DNA of 64,000 nucleotides, taken from positions 211,301-275,300 of the forward strand of contig CALVWJ010000001.1 in the NCBI GenBank assembly GCA_944366945.1, read 5' to 3'. Below, piece by piece: positions 7,240 to 16,801 of this stretch; position 1 is the stretch's first letter; each line of letters opens with the position of its first letter. Position numbers and translations under genes: made by a program. This DNA comes from an uncultured Clostridia bacterium. Its GTDB lineage: Bacteria; Bacillota; Clostridia; Christensenellales; CAG-138. The notes under the pieces are model-generated. The model was not told the origin of the DNA and ran no database searches. It was given only the letters and a program-made list of their open reading frames with translations.

Positions 7240-9885
7240 GTGAAAACGGAAAAATTCAGCGTAAATGGAATGACCTGCGCTGCCTGCGAGGCAAATGTTA
7301 CGCGGAGCGTAAAAAAGCTCAAAGGGGTTTCGGATGTATCGGTTAGCCTGCTTGCAAACCAGATGCACGTTACGTTTGATGAAAACGCAATAGGCACAGC
7401 GGAGATTATCCGCGCGGTTGTGGATGCGGGCTATGGAGCAGCACGCATCAACGAGGCCCAAGCAAAGACGGAAGACGGTGAAGGCGGCTTCCGCAGCGAA
7501 TGGAATCGGCGGCAGGAGGAAACGGAAAAGGAGCAAGCTGGCATGAAACGGAGGCTTACGCGTTCGATTCTCCTGCTGATTCCGCTGATGTATGTTGCCA
7601 TGGGTGGCATGCTTGGCCTGCCGCTGCCAGATTTCTTGATTGGGACAGAAAACGCGCTTATCAGCGCATTCACCCAATTCTTGATCGCGCTGCCCGTGCT
7701 CTTCCTCAACAGGAAGTTCTTTACTTCCGGCTTTAAGGCGTTGAGCAAGCGCGCACCCAATATGGATTCCCTTGTTGCCGTGGGATCATTGGCATCCATG
7801 CTTTATGGCATATTTGCGATTTACCGCATGGCATATGGCTTTGGCCACGGCGCTATGGAGCTGGTGCACCAATATGCGCATTCGCTTTATTTTGAGTCAT
7901 CGGCCATGATTCTCACGCTTGTAACCGTGGGGAAATATCTGGAAGCACGCTCTAAAGCCAAAACATCCGATGCGCTTGGTAAACTCATAGACCTTGCGCC
8001 GAAGACCGCAACAGTCGTGCGAGACGGTGTAGAGCAGGTAGTTCCATCCGAGCAGGTGATTGCCGGGGACATTGTTGTGATCAAGCCGGGTGAAAGCATC
8101 CCTGTAGATGGCGTGGTAACGCAGGGCCATGGCTATGTGGATCAAGCTGCCATCACGGGTGAAAGCATCCCGGTGGAAAAAGGAGAAGGCGATACGGTTA
8201 TTTCTGCAACAATCAATAAGAATGGAACGTTTCGCTTTCGGGCTTCACGCGTTGGAAATGATACAACGCTTGCGCAGATCATCCGCCTCGTGGATGAAGC
8301 AGGAACCACAAAGGCGCCGATTGCGCGGCTTGCCGACCGCATCAGCGGCGTATTTGTGCCGGTCGTGATGGGCATCGCGGTGCTGACCGGTGCGGCCTGG
8401 CTGATTGCAGGGTATGGATTTGAGTTTGCGCTCAACTGCGCAGTGTCCGTGCTTGTAATATCCTGCCCCTGTGCGTTGGGCCTTGCGACCCCGGTTGCCA
8501 TCATGGTTGGAACGGGGAAGGCCGCAGAGTATGGAATTCTTATAAAATCGGCAGAGAGCCTGGAAAACCTGCATGCGGTGGACACGATCGTTTTGGATAA
8601 AACAGGAACGATTACATCCGGGCATCCAGAAGTCACTGATGTTATTGCCTTAACACCGGGCCTTACGCAGCAGGAGCTGCTTGAAAAGGCCGCGTGTGCG
8701 GAAGTCGGCAGCGAGCATCCGCTGGCGGAAGCAATCGTGCAGCGCGCAAAGGCAGAAGGCATCAGTATTACGGCGCCGGAACGGTTTGAGATGGTTGCCG
8801 GGCGCGGCGTGATTGCTGAGGCCGATGGACAAACCATCCTTGCAGGCAACGAGGCATTCCTTGCGGAAAACGGGATCGTGGAAGCGGATCATGCGCCTGT
8901 TCATGCAGCGTTGGCGCAGATGGCCGAGGCCGGAAAAACACCATTGCTGTTCGCATGGGATGGTGCGGTGCACGGCATAATTGCCGTGGCGGATACTGTG
9001 CGCGAAACAAGCCGCGATGCGATTCGAAAATTCCAAGCGATGGGGCTCCAGGTCGTGATGCTCACGGGCGACAACCGCATCACTGCGGAAGCAATTCGAG
9101 AAGAGTTGGGAATCGCCGAGGCAATTTCCGATGTTCTGCCTACGGAAAAGGAAGCGTGCATTCGGGGCTTGCAGGAAAAAGGGCATAAGGTTGCCATGGT
9201 TGGGGATGGCGTGAACGATGCGCCTGCGCTTATGCGCGCCGATATTGGCATCGCCATTGGTGCGGGTACGGACATCGCCATAGATTCCGCCGACGTGGTT
9301 CTCATGAAAGACTCCCTTTTGGATGTTGTTACAGCAATCCGTTTGAGCAGGGCTGTTGTGCGCAACATTCGCATGAATCTATTTTGGGCGTTTTTCTATA
9401 ATGTGTTGGGCATTCCACTCGCAGCCGGCGCGCTTTACCCAGCATTCCAGCTGCTTTTGAGCCCCATGATCGGTTCTGCAGCAATGAGCTTAAGCTCCCT
9501 TTGCGTGGTAACAAACGCGCTGCGGTTGCGTTTCTTCCAGGATCAAGAGAATGGTGGGCGCACGGCTGAACAGCCGAAAGAGCGTGCAGAGCGGTGCTGC
9601 CCGGCTGGAGGATGCCCGCTTGGATTAGAAGAAAACCAGAAATTCGAAGAGACGAAAGGAGAAAAAGAAATGAAAAAGATCATTATGGTGGAAGGCATGA
9701 TGTGCGCACATTGCCAGGCGCATGTGCAAAAGGCGCTTGCTGGCGTAGACGGCGTGGCGGAGGTAACGGTAGACCTTGAAAACAAGAAAGCGACAGTCCG
9801 CCTTGCAAAGGATGTTTCGGATCAAACGCTTATGGATGCGGTGAATAATGCAGGGTATATGGCAGTAAATTGCGTAACAGAATAA
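7240..9885 (+). CDS. copA: Copper-exporting P1B-type ATPase with N- and C-terminal HMA domains
   Basis: This heavy-metal P-type ATPase (about 881 residues) should export Cu(I). Domains in order: an N-terminal HMA with CAAC at residues 13-16, membrane helices, the actuator loop with TGES near 303, the transmembrane CPC motif near 409 (Cu(I) specificity), phosphorylation site DKTGT with Asp at about 453, SEHP of the nucleotide domain, GDGVNDAP near 656, two final helices, a cysteine-rich linker (CCPAGGC), and a second HMA with CAHC near 822-825. I prefer the GTG at 7240, eight bases after AAGGAGG, over the ATG at 7222. It directly follows csoR and shares its control. The C-terminal HMA is unusual in position and may also be made separately. 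Confidence 0.95.
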   Translation: MKTEKFSVNGMTCAACEANVTRSVKKLKGVSDVSVSLLANQMHVTFDENAIGTAEIIRAVVDAGYGAARINEAQAKTEDGEGGFRSEWNRRQEETEKEQAGMKRRLTRSILLLIPLMYVAMGGMLGLPLPDFLIGTENALISAFTQFLIALPVLFLNRKFFTSGFKALSKRAPNMDSLVAVGSLASMLYGIFAIYRMAYGFGHGAMELVHQYAHSLYFESSAMILTLVTVGKYLEARSKAKTSDALGKLIDLAPKTATVVRDGVEQVVPSEQVIAGDIVVIKPGESIPVDGVVTQGHGYVDQAAITGESIPVEKGEGDTVISATINKNGTFRFRASRVGNDTTLAQIIRLVDEAGTTKAPIARLADRISGVFVPVVMGIAVLTGAAWLIAGYGFEFALNCAVSVLVISCPCALGLATPVAIMVGTGKAAEYGILIKSAESLENLHAVDTIVLDKTGTITSGHPEVTDVIALTPGLTQQELLEKAACAEVGSEHPLAEAIVQRAKAEGISITAPERFEMVAGRGVIAEADGQTILAGNEAFLAENGIVEADHAPVHAALAQMAEAGKTPLLFAWDGAVHGIIAVADTVRETSRDAIRKFQAMGLQVVMLTGDNRITAEAIREELGIAEAISDVLPTEKEACIRGLQEKGHKVAMVGDGVNDAPALMRADIGIAIGAGTDIAIDSADVVLMKDSLLDVVTAIRLSRAVVRNIRMNLFWAFFYNVLGIPLAAGALYPAFQLLLSPMIGSAAMSLSSLCVVTNALRLRFFQDQENGGRTAEQPKERAERCCPAGGCPLGLEENQKFEETKGEKEMKKIIMVEGMMCAHCQAHVQKALAGVDGVAEVTVDLENKKATVRLAKDVSDQTLMDAVNNAGYMAVNCVTE
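9670..9885 (+). CDS. Possible nested CopZ-like copper chaperone (internal start in copA)
   Basis: Within copA, in the same frame, a strong AAAGGAG ribosome binding site precedes an ATG at 9670. Initiation here would make a free 71-residue HMA protein (MKKIIMVEGMMCAHC start, CxxC at residues 12 and 15) of exactly the CopZ chaperone size. It could equally be only the C-terminal domain of CopA. That the ribosome binding site and ATG sit precisely at the domain boundary argues for either a dual product or a recent copA-copZ gene fusion. Confidence 0.5.
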   Translation: MKKIIMVEGMMCAHCQAHVQKALAGVDGVAEVTVDLENKKATVRLAKDVSDQTLMDAVNNAGYMAVNCVTE

Positions 9886-9900
9886 GCGCTTTAACAACAA

Positions 9901-9940
9901 ACAACAAAGGGGACGCTGCAAGCTGCGTCCCTTTTGTTGT
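9901..9940. terminator. Terminator hairpin after copA
   Basis: A 16-base stem with one wobble or mismatch (9901-9916 with 9925-9940, ending CTTTTGTTGT) starts 16 bases after the copA stop and would end the copper operon. Confidence 0.7.
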
Positions 9941-10441
9941 CTCCGCTCCGCCGCTTTATAAGGGTTCCATGCTCCATTCAACCATGATGGCAAGTGGAGA
10001 AGGATGCAAGGCACAATGCGCATGGAGGCAGAATCGCATATTCCATCAAAGAAAAAGTATGCATTATGCAGTGTTGGGAACAGTAGGGATAAGCTATTTC
10101 AGCAGCGCATATGCTTGCTGCAAGAAAGGCGGATGAACGGAAGAATGGCATTTTAAGAGAAGGATAAGAAAGACGTCTAACCTGCGCATATTACTGTTGT
10201 TTGATAAAATCAAAAAGAACCTGCTTTGGCGTGTTAGGATTAAAAGCTTTTTGAAGCAGCATGCATCTTTTGACTTGAGCGATCTTCTGAAAGATATGGA
10301 GAAGATGCATGTTCATGGAAGAACGCTGCGCCCGTCACAGGTTTTTAGAAAAATAGGGAAGGGGTATCGCTTCAGATTATGCAGCTTAAATTTGCCATAA
10401 AGCTCTGATTAGCTGCATTTGGCATGGCTGATAGGATAACA
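9941..10441. other. Intergenic region without a supported gene
   Basis: A 67-residue basic open frame at 10197-10400 begins with TTG, has no ribosome binding site and no recognised motif, so it is not called. The region separates two convergent transcription units and otherwise shows nothing I can identify. Confidence 0.4.
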
Positions 10442-10445
10442 CCGA

Positions 10446-10479
10446 AGAGGGCGCCTGCTGGTTTTAGCAGGCGCCCTCT
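10446..10479. terminator. Terminator at the end of the peptide-transport operon
   Basis: A perfect 14-bp stem (AGAGGGCGCCTGCT and its complement) with a 6-base loop lies 12 bases beyond the oppF stop on the minus strand. There is no strong U-tract on either side, but stem strength and position fit a bidirectional terminator. Confidence 0.7.
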
Positions 10480-10491
10480 TTGCAGTATGGT

Positions 10492-11436
10492 TTAATTTTT
10501 TGCAAGCCGTGCGCGGTATCCATCCAACTCCTTCTGGTTGCCCATGATGAAGTGGCCGGGTTCGATTTCAGTCCATACGGGCTTGTCAACCGAATAATCA
10601 TGGCAGGATGGATCGTATACAAGCAGCTTTTTGTGGCGCTCGGATTTCGGATCCGGCAAGGGGATCGCGGAGAGGAGCGCCCGCGTGTAAGGATGGAGCG
10701 GATGTGCAAACAGCATTTCCGTTTCCGCCAATTCTACAATTACGCCTTTGTGAATTACGGCAATGCGGTCGCAGATGAAACGCATCACGGAAAGGTCGTG
10801 GGCAATGAATAGATAGGTCAGCCCATGCTCTTTCTGCAGCTTGCTCATCAAGTTAAGCACTTGCGCGCGGATGGAAACATCCAGAGCGCTGATGGGCTCG
10901 TCTGCGATGATGAACTTCGGTTCCATGATCAACGAGCGCGCAATGCCGATGCGCTGCCGCTGACCGCCGGAGAATTCATGCGGGAAGCGGCTTGCAAATT
11001 CCGGGAGAAGGCCGACATCGAGCAGTGCGGCTTCCACCTTCTTTTCCCGCTCTTCCTTGGAGAGGTCTTTGCGGACGTTCATCAAGCCTTCCGATACGAT
11101 GTAATCCACCTTGGCGCGCTCGTTGAGCGAAGCCATCGGGTCCTGGAAAATCATCTGGATGTTTTTTGTAACATCGCGGTCCAGCTCTTTGCTGATTTTG
11201 CCGCTGATGCGCTCGCCGTTGAAATACACTTCCCCATCGGAAAGCGGGTTGATGCGGATGATCGCACGCCCGATTGTGGTTTTGCCCGAGCCGGATTCAC
11301 CTACCAGGCCGAACGTCTCTCCTTTGTAGATATCAAAGGAAACCTTGTGCACAGCAACAAACGGTTTGCGCTTGGTGCCGAAAGTAACCTCCATGTTACG
11401 CACGCTTACCAGAGCGTCAGATGCATATTCTGCCAT
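10492..11436 (-). CDS. oppF: Oligopeptide/dipeptide ABC transporter, second ATPase
   Basis: This ATPase subunit (314 residues) powers the importer together with its partner encoded just upstream. Visible motifs are Walker [10 protein letters not shown] (about 41-49), signature [12 protein letters not shown], Walker [14 protein letters not shown] and the H-loop AHDLSV. The C-terminal region has the oligopeptide-transporter extension ([15 protein letters not shown]). Its start codon ATG overlaps the last base of the oppD frame region by one base, indicating translational coupling. It is the last gene of the five-gene operon. Confidence 0.93.
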   Translation of the reverse strand: MAEYASDALVSVRNMEVTFGTKRKPFVAVHKVSFDIYKGETFGLVGESGSGKTTIGRAIIRINPLSDGEVYFNGERISGKISKELDRDVTKNIQMIFQDPMASLNERAKVDYIVSEGLMNVRKDLSKEEREKKVEAALLDVGLLPEFASRFPHEFSGGQRQRIGIARSLIMEPKFIIADEPISALDVSIRAQVLNLMSKLQKEHGLTYLFIAHDLSVMRFICDRIAVIHKGVIVELAETEMLFAHPLHPYTRALLSAIPLPDPKSERHKKLLVYDPSCHDYSVDKPVWTEIEPGHFIMGNQKELDGYRARLAKN

Positions 11437-12518
11437 TAGTCCAAGTCACCTCCCCGGCTGATGTTCGTGATATTCTTGATCTGCGGAGGCGGTTCAATCT
11501 TGGGCGCCCTGGGATCGAGCAGCCAAGTGCGCGCCTTATGGGTTGGCGTAACTTCGAAATACGGGGGACGCGCCACAAAATCGACCTTTAAAGCCTGCGG
11601 ATTGCGTGCGCTGAATGCGTCGCCTTGAATATGCTGGAACAGGTTTGGCGGAGTGCCTTGAATCGAATAGAGGTCTTCCCCCTTTACGCCGAGCTGCGGA
11701 AGACTCGAAAGCAGGGCCCAGGTATAGGGATGCTTGGGATCATAGAACACCTCATCGCAGGTACCGATTTCCACGATGTCACCTGCATACATAACAGCGA
11801 TGCGGTCAGCTACGTTTGCAACAACGCCAAGGTCGTGCGTGATGTAGATAACGGTTAACCCGTATTTCTCTTGAAGCTTTTTCAGCAGGTCGAGGATCTG
11901 CGCCTGGATCGTAACATCGAGTGCAGTAGTGGGCTCGTCGCAAATAAGGATCTCCGGAACGCAGGCCATGGCGATGGCGATAACAACCCTCTGGCGCATA
12001 CCTCCGGAAAACTCATGCGGATATTGCTTATAGCGGCGCTCCGCATCTTCAATTCCAACATCTGCCAGGAGTTCAAGCGTGCGCTTTTTTGCATCCTCTT
12101 TGGAAACCTTATTGTGTAGCGTAAAAGCTTCCTGGATTTGCTTGCCAATCGTTTTGAGCGGGTTCAAGCTCGTCATGGGATCCTGGAATACCATGGCGAT
12201 TCGTTTGCCGCGGATTTTGATCCACTCCTTTTCTTTCTTAAAGGAAGTAAGATCGTATCCGCCATAATGGATAGCGCCTTTGTCAATCCAGCCGTTGTTA
12301 TCCAAAAGCCCCATAAAGGTTTTGCAGAACACGCTCTTACCGGAGCCGGATTCGCCAACGATCGCGAGACTTTCGCCCTTGTACAGCTCCATGTTGATGC
12401 CCCGCAGTGCAGTGAGTACTTGACTGCGAAGGTTAAATTTTACAACAAGATCCTGAACGGTTAGGATCGGGTGGGAATAATCCACCGCCGGGTTTTGATT
12501 TTTAAGGATTTCTTCCAT
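11436..12518 (-). CDS. oppD: Oligopeptide/dipeptide ABC transporter, first ATPase
   Basis: This is the second nucleotide-binding subunit (360 residues). It has Walker A GESGSGKS, signature [12 protein letters not shown], Walker [14 protein letters not shown] and H-loop THDLGV, plus the family extension with [17 protein letters not shown]. In homologues cysteines in this C-terminal extension can bind an Fe-S cluster, but no such cysteines are seen here. The ATG at 12518 (MEEILK) is chosen over the longer frame because GGAAGGGGTG lies just upstream. Confidence 0.93.
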   Translation of the reverse strand: MEEILKNQNPAVDYSHPILTVQDLVVKFNLRSQVLTALRGINMELYKGESLAIVGESGSGKSVFCKTFMGLLDNNGWIDKGAIHYGGYDLTSFKKEKEWIKIRGKRIAMVFQDPMTSLNPLKTIGKQIQEAFTLHNKVSKEDAKKRTLELLADVGIEDAERRYKQYPHEFSGGMRQRVVIAIAMACVPEILICDEPTTALDVTIQAQILDLLKKLQEKYGLTVIYITHDLGVVANVADRIAVMYAGDIVEIGTCDEVFYDPKHPYTWALLSSLPQLGVKGEDLYSIQGTPPNLFQHIQGDAFSARNPQALKVDFVARPPYFEVTPTHKARTWLLDPRAPKIEPPPQIKNITNISRGGDLD

Positions 12519-12534
12519 TTTTGTCACCCCTTCC

Positions 12535-13647
12535 TTACCGGTGGTTGCGCGGGTCGGATGCATCTGCAAACGCATTGCCCAACGCGTAGAACGAAATGGT
12601 GATCGCGGAAACGACCAGCACCGGGAACAACAATTGGTACTGCTGCTCCGGGACGAGCATCACCTTGCGGCCTTCGTTGATCAAGTTGCCGAGCGCCGGA
12701 ATGGAAACCGGAAGGCCGAGGCCGATATAGGTGAGGAACACTTCCGACCCGATTGCCTGCGGAATTGCAAGCGCAGTCTGCAGCATGATTACGGAAACGA
12801 GCTGCGGCATGATGTTCTTTACGATGATCTTGGAGCTCGGCGTGCCGAGGCAGCGGGAAGCGAGGTTGAATTCGCGGTCGCGGTAGATCAAGATCAAGTT
12901 ACGGATGTACTTTGTCATCTGAATCCAGCCCGTTAAGCACATAACGAAGATCATGGTCTTAAGGCTCGGACGCAGGATGTAGAGCAGGAGCATGCGGAGA
13001 ATGGTATAAGGAATGTTATCGAACAGGTTATAGATTTCTGTAAACAACCAATCCCATTTTCGCGCATAGCCCCAAAGCGAGCCAAGAATAATGCCGATTA
13101 CCACGTTGCAAATTGCAACGCAGAGGCCAATGAACAGCGAGGTTCGTGTACCCCCCCAGATGCGGGCCCAGAGGTCCTGGCCGATGCTGTTGGTGCCGAA
13201 CCAGAATTCTTCATTTGGCGGGATATTGCGCAGCACATCCCCGTTCTCATCGTTGTAAACCAGGTAGGAATCTTTCTGATTGGGCAGAAGGGGCTGGATA
13301 AACGTGAAGGCGAGCAGCAGGAACAGGAAAACGAGCAGGAAAACCGATATTTTCTTTTTGAAAAATACGCGGAATGTGCTCCTCCAATAGGAATAGTTGG
13401 AATACCCGATGCGTTCTGCATCCGTGCTGTCATGCTCGGCAATCACAAAGAGGTCATCGGTAATCGGCGTGGTGCCATCGTCGCATACCTTGGGCGGCTC
13501 TGTCGGCAAGGTTACATGCTCGAACTCTTCCAAACAATCGGTTTCCAGGAAGCCCTCTTGAAGATTAGCAATTTTATGATCCGAAAAGCGAAGGAAAGGC
13601 TTTTTGCGCATATCCTTCAACAGATCTTTCTTTTTCTTATCATCCAT
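12535..13647 (-). CDS. oppC: Oligopeptide/dipeptide ABC transporter, permease 2
   Basis: This membrane subunit (370 residues) has a long cytosolic N-terminus of about 90 residues, a first helix near 95-115, a periplasmic-type loop, and the binding-protein-dependent transport core of five helices. The cytoplasmic EAA-like loop (FNLASRCLGTPSSKIIVKN) contacts the ATPases. The N-terminal extension (OppC_N) is longer than usual and acidic. The gene overlaps the end of oppB at 13647 and precedes oppD by 16 bases. Confidence 0.92.
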   Translation of the reverse strand: MDDKKKKDLLKDMRKKPFLRFSDHKIANLQEGFLETDCLEEFEHVTLPTEPPKVCDDGTTPITDDLFVIAEHDSTDAERIGYSNYSYWRSTFRVFFKKKISVFLLVFLFLLLAFTFIQPLLPNQKDSYLVYNDENGDVLRNIPPNEEFWFGTNSIGQDLWARIWGGTRTSLFIGLCVAICNVVIGIILGSLWGYARKWDWLFTEIYNLFDNIPYTILRMLLLYILRPSLKTMIFVMCLTGWIQMTKYIRNLILIYRDREFNLASRCLGTPSSKIIVKNIMPQLVSVIMLQTALAIPQAIGSEVFLTYIGLGLPVSIPALGNLINEGRKVMLVPEQQYQLLFPVLVVSAITISFYALGNAFADASDPRNHR

Positions 13648-14594
13648 TACCGGCCTTCTCCTTTCTTGACCAACCGAATACGCGGGTCACAGATCATCAT
13701 TGCAATGTCGCCCAGCAGAAGCCCGGATACGCTGATGGCAGAATACAGAAGCACCATCGCCTGCACGAGCGTATTATCCTGGCGCTGAATGGCCTGGATT
13801 AAGAGGCCGCCGAGGCCCGGAATGGAGAAAAGGGATTCAACATACAGCGAACCAGAGATGGTGAAAAGAATCGAGGTCGGAAGGCTCTGCGCCATAGGAA
13901 TGAACGCATTGCGCATCACATGGCGGAATGCTACCTGCCGTGAGGTCATGCCTTTTGCGCGCGCAAGGCGAATATAGTCCATATTCATTTGGTCTACCAT
14001 GTAACGGCGCATCCACATTGCGTTGGAGGCTATACCGCCCAAGGAGAGACAGATAATAGGGAGAATGCGGCTCGTCCAATCAGCTGGGTTGAACAACATG
14101 GGAAGCGCTAATAGGGTGGAAACGTAAAGCTGGATTCCCAGGAAATAGACTGCTTCGGGCAGAGCGTTGATTAATAGCACATATAGGTTGCCTAAGGTAT
14201 CGGCTATCTTACCTTTGCTACGCGCCATCAGAACGCCGAGTGAAAGACCTACAACCTGCTGGATGATGAGGGCAATAATGCCAAATTGGAAGGAATACCC
14301 GATTTTGGGTATAATAATATCCACACAGGGAACATTCTTCCGGATCATAACCGATTTTCCAAGATCGCCTTCCAAAATCAGCTTGCGCCAGAAATTAAAA
14401 AGCTGTTCCGGGAGCGGATCAAGCAATCCAAGTTCATTTAGAATTGCCTGTTTCACCTCTTCGCTCATTGTGTCTGAGCGGCCTTCAAAGTAGGTATCCA
14501 CCGGAAGAAGCCGCATCAGCATAAACACGATGGAGAGCACCAAGAACATGGTGATGAGCGCCCTCCCCACACGTCCGAGAATATATCTAACCAA
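13647..14594 (-). CDS. oppB: Oligopeptide/dipeptide ABC transporter, permease 1
   Basis: The first permease (315 residues) starts with a helix at 10-28, has the periplasmic OppB loop and then five helices. The EAA-type loop (YIRLARAKGMTSRQVAFRH) is clear. It lies 155 bases behind the substrate-binding protein gene, separated by a stem-loop that may reduce readthrough, so the binding protein can be made in excess over the membrane parts. Confidence 0.93.
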   Translation of the reverse strand: MVRYILGRVGRALITMFLVLSIVFMLMRLLPVDTYFEGRSDTMSEEVKQAILNELGLLDPLPEQLFNFWRKLILEGDLGKSVMIRKNVPCVDIIIPKIGYSFQFGIIALIIQQVVGLSLGVLMARSKGKIADTLGNLYVLLINALPEAVYFLGIQLYVSTLLALPMLFNPADWTSRILPIICLSLGGIASNAMWMRRYMVDQMNMDYIRLARAKGMTSRQVAFRHVMRNAFIPMAQSLPTSILFTISGSLYVESLFSIPGLGGLLIQAIQRQDNTLVQAMVLLYSAISVSGLLLGDIAMMICDPRIRLVKKGEGR

Positions 14595-14679
14595 GTGCTT
14601 TACCTCACTATTGTTTCAGATTCTGAATTGGCCGCCTGCAAAATGCAGGGGCATATGTGGGAATGCATCCTCAACCGGG

Positions 14680-14706
14680 GGGAGCCCTCTTCACAGGAGG
14701 GCTCCC
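14680..14706 (-). terminator. Attenuating stem-loop between oppA and oppB
   Basis: A 10-bp perfect GC-rich stem (GGGAGCCCTC with its complement) and a 7-base loop lie 43 bases beyond the oppA stop. No U-tract follows on the minus strand, so partial termination or mRNA stabilisation of the oppA portion is more likely than full termination. Confidence 0.55.
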
Positions 14707-14749
14707 GGTGGGGGTCACACGCAAATGGCGTGCGATTTGTTAGAATTAA

Positions 14750-16801
14750 TTATTCTGCATTAGCCATCAGCGCAGCACGTTCTTCTTCCCACTTGGCCAT
14801 AGCAGCTTCGTACTCTTCCGTATTCATGGGCTTCTCGTAGACCCACTGATACTTATAGCGGCCATTGGAGAGACCGAAGGGCGCGTACTGGCTCTCGAAC
14901 GGGTTGGTGCAGGAGGAAACATAGCCGGTGTCCTCCAGGCGGCCAATCGGGATTACGAAGGCGTTATCAAGCAACCAGGCTTCGGTTTCGGCGATGGCGT
15001 TATAGCGCTTTTCAAGATCGATAACCTCGGCGCATGCTTCTTCTACCATATCGTAGTAGTCGAAGTTCTTCCAATAGGTTTCATCGAACTCGGTGCGGCC
15101 GAGCATGGCGCCTTCTTCACCTTCCGTTGCAGGCTCAGCATAGCCTTCCGCGCGCCAGATGTAGTTGTAAGCTTGGCCGAAATTGAACGGGTCAGTCCAG
15201 GTTTCGGGGTCAGCATAGTCCGGACCCCAATAGGACATCATAAAGGAGTAGTTACCAACGCGGCGCGTGCTGCGCAGGTAGTCGGTATCCGGATAACCTT
15301 CGAGCACGAACTTGATAAAATCGGTGCCAAGCAGTTCTTCTAGTTGCTGAGAAACGACAACCGCAAGGTTGGTCTGCGTTGCAGAGTCAACCACATAGGG
15401 CATGTAGGCAACGATCGGAAGGGAGACGCCAGCGGCAGTCAGCTCTTCCTTAGCCTTATCCCTGTATTCCAGGGCTTTATCGGACTGGAACTGATCGGTA
15501 TGCGTATAATCCGTAAGAGCTTCAAGTTCCGTATAGTCTACGCCGTTGGTTTCGCAGAAGTTAGGCGGCGTGATGGTGTTCTGAACGTAGAGCTCCGGCG
15601 TATACGGGTCGTAGCAGCCGATAGCCTTTACGCGGTCAAGGCCATAATAGAGCGCCTTGCGGAAATTCATGTTGTTTGCTGCCGCAAGCCACTGATCATG
15701 GCTGAGCTCATAGTCAACGCCGTCAATGTTCCTTGTGCCTTCCGTATAGGTTGGCATAAAGTTAATAAGGAAGAAGTAAGTGTAGTTGCTTCCGCTGCCG
15801 GGGCGGCTCGGGCGGATGAGGTCAGCCTTCTCGGGGTCGGTCAGCCAGCCGTCGATCTGGTCGGTCGGGATGTCGGCATAGGTGACTTCGCCGCGCAACA
15901 GAGCTTCGGGAGCAAGCGTGCCGGCTTCCTGGTTGTAACGCTCTTCAATCCGCTCGATGTGGATGTTCGCAAGATCCCAGTAAAGCGGGTTGCGCTCGCT
16001 GATCATGTAGGAATAGGGCTCATACTGCGTGCAGGTAAATTCGCCGCAATAAAGGATGGTATCATAGTTGGTACCAAAGGTTTCGCCCATTTCCTCAAGA
16101 TATTGTGCATTGGTGGGGTAACCCCAGTTGTAGGTCAGACGGGAGAGGAAGTACGGGCAGGGCGCTTCGAGCTCATACTCGAGAACATAAGTGTCTGTTG
16201 CGCGGATGCCGACGGTGGACCAATCGGCCGTTTCGCCGTTGAGCAGCGCATTATAGTATTCCTCTGCGCCAACAACGTCGAACAGAAGGTCCGCGGTGCC
16301 GGCGCCGTTTGCCGGGTCAAGGATCCACTTTGCGGAGGTGACCCAGTCTTCAGCGACTACGTCTGCACCATACTCGGAAGCATCATAATACTGCCATGGC
16401 ACACCTTGGCGGATGTTGAACGTCCAGGTGAGGCCATCTTCAGAAGTCTCCCAGCTTTCCGCAAGGCAGGGGGTGATGATGCTGTAGTTGTTGTACTCTA
16501 CAAGCGTGTCAATCCAGTAAGCCCAGGTGCCTGCTGCAGAAGGATGCAGCGGGTTCCAGTCGGAAATCTCGCTGGAGTAGAGCAGCTTAACAACCTGTTC
16601 CTCTGCGGCGCCTTCGGGCGGTACTGCTTCCTGGTTTTCCGGCTGTTCCTCGCCTTCGTTGCCGGCGGGGTCAGTCGTTGTGGGAGACTGGGTCTGTGTG
16701 CCATCGGGCTCAGTAGTGCCGGGGTCTGCATTGTTGTTGCAGGCCGTAAACGCTGTGAGCACCAAAAGCATGGCAAGCAGAAGAGAAAGCCATTTCTTCA
16801 T
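14750..16801 (-). CDS. oppA: Peptide-binding lipoprotein of the ABC transporter
   Basis: This is the solute-binding protein (683 residues) of the SBP_bac_5 family, which captures peptides outside the membrane. The N-terminus is a lipoprotein signal (MKKWLSLLLAMLLVLTAF then TAC) with the lipid-modified Cys at residue 21, followed by a Thr/Pro/Glu-rich linker (about 22-60). The family signature region (SAKWILDPANGAGTAD) and aromatic-rich ligand lobes follow. At 683 residues it is longer than the usual 540-600, with extra sequence in the C-terminal lobe. A GTAAGGAGA ribosome binding site precedes the ATG. It heads the operon. Confidence 0.92.
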   Translation of the reverse strand: MKKWLSLLLAMLLVLTAFTACNNNADPGTTEPDGTQTQSPTTTDPAGNEGEEQPENQEAVPPEGAAEEQVVKLLYSSEISDWNPLHPSAAGTWAYWIDTLVEYNNYSIITPCLAESWETSEDGLTWTFNIRQGVPWQYYDASEYGADVVAEDWVTSAKWILDPANGAGTADLLFDVVGAEEYYNALLNGETADWSTVGIRATDTYVLEYELEAPCPYFLSRLTYNWGYPTNAQYLEEMGETFGTNYDTILYCGEFTCTQYEPYSYMISERNPLYWDLANIHIERIEERYNQEAGTLAPEALLRGEVTYADIPTDQIDGWLTDPEKADLIRPSRPGSGSNYTYFFLINFMPTYTEGTRNIDGVDYELSHDQWLAAANNMNFRKALYYGLDRVKAIGCYDPYTPELYVQNTITPPNFCETNGVDYTELEALTDYTHTDQFQSDKALEYRDKAKEELTAAGVSLPIVAYMPYVVDSATQTNLAVVVSQQLEELLGTDFIKFVLEGYPDTDYLRSTRRVGNYSFMMSYWGPDYADPETWTDPFNFGQAYNYIWRAEGYAEPATEGEEGAMLGRTEFDETYWKNFDYYDMVEEACAEVIDLEKRYNAIAETEAWLLDNAFVIPIGRLEDTGYVSSCTNPFESQYAPFGLSNGRYKYQWVYEKPMNTEEYEAAMAKWEEERAALMANAE

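Noticed and set aside
10197..10400. 67-residue basic open frame after copA
   Set aside because: TTG start, no ribosome binding site, no recognisable motif.
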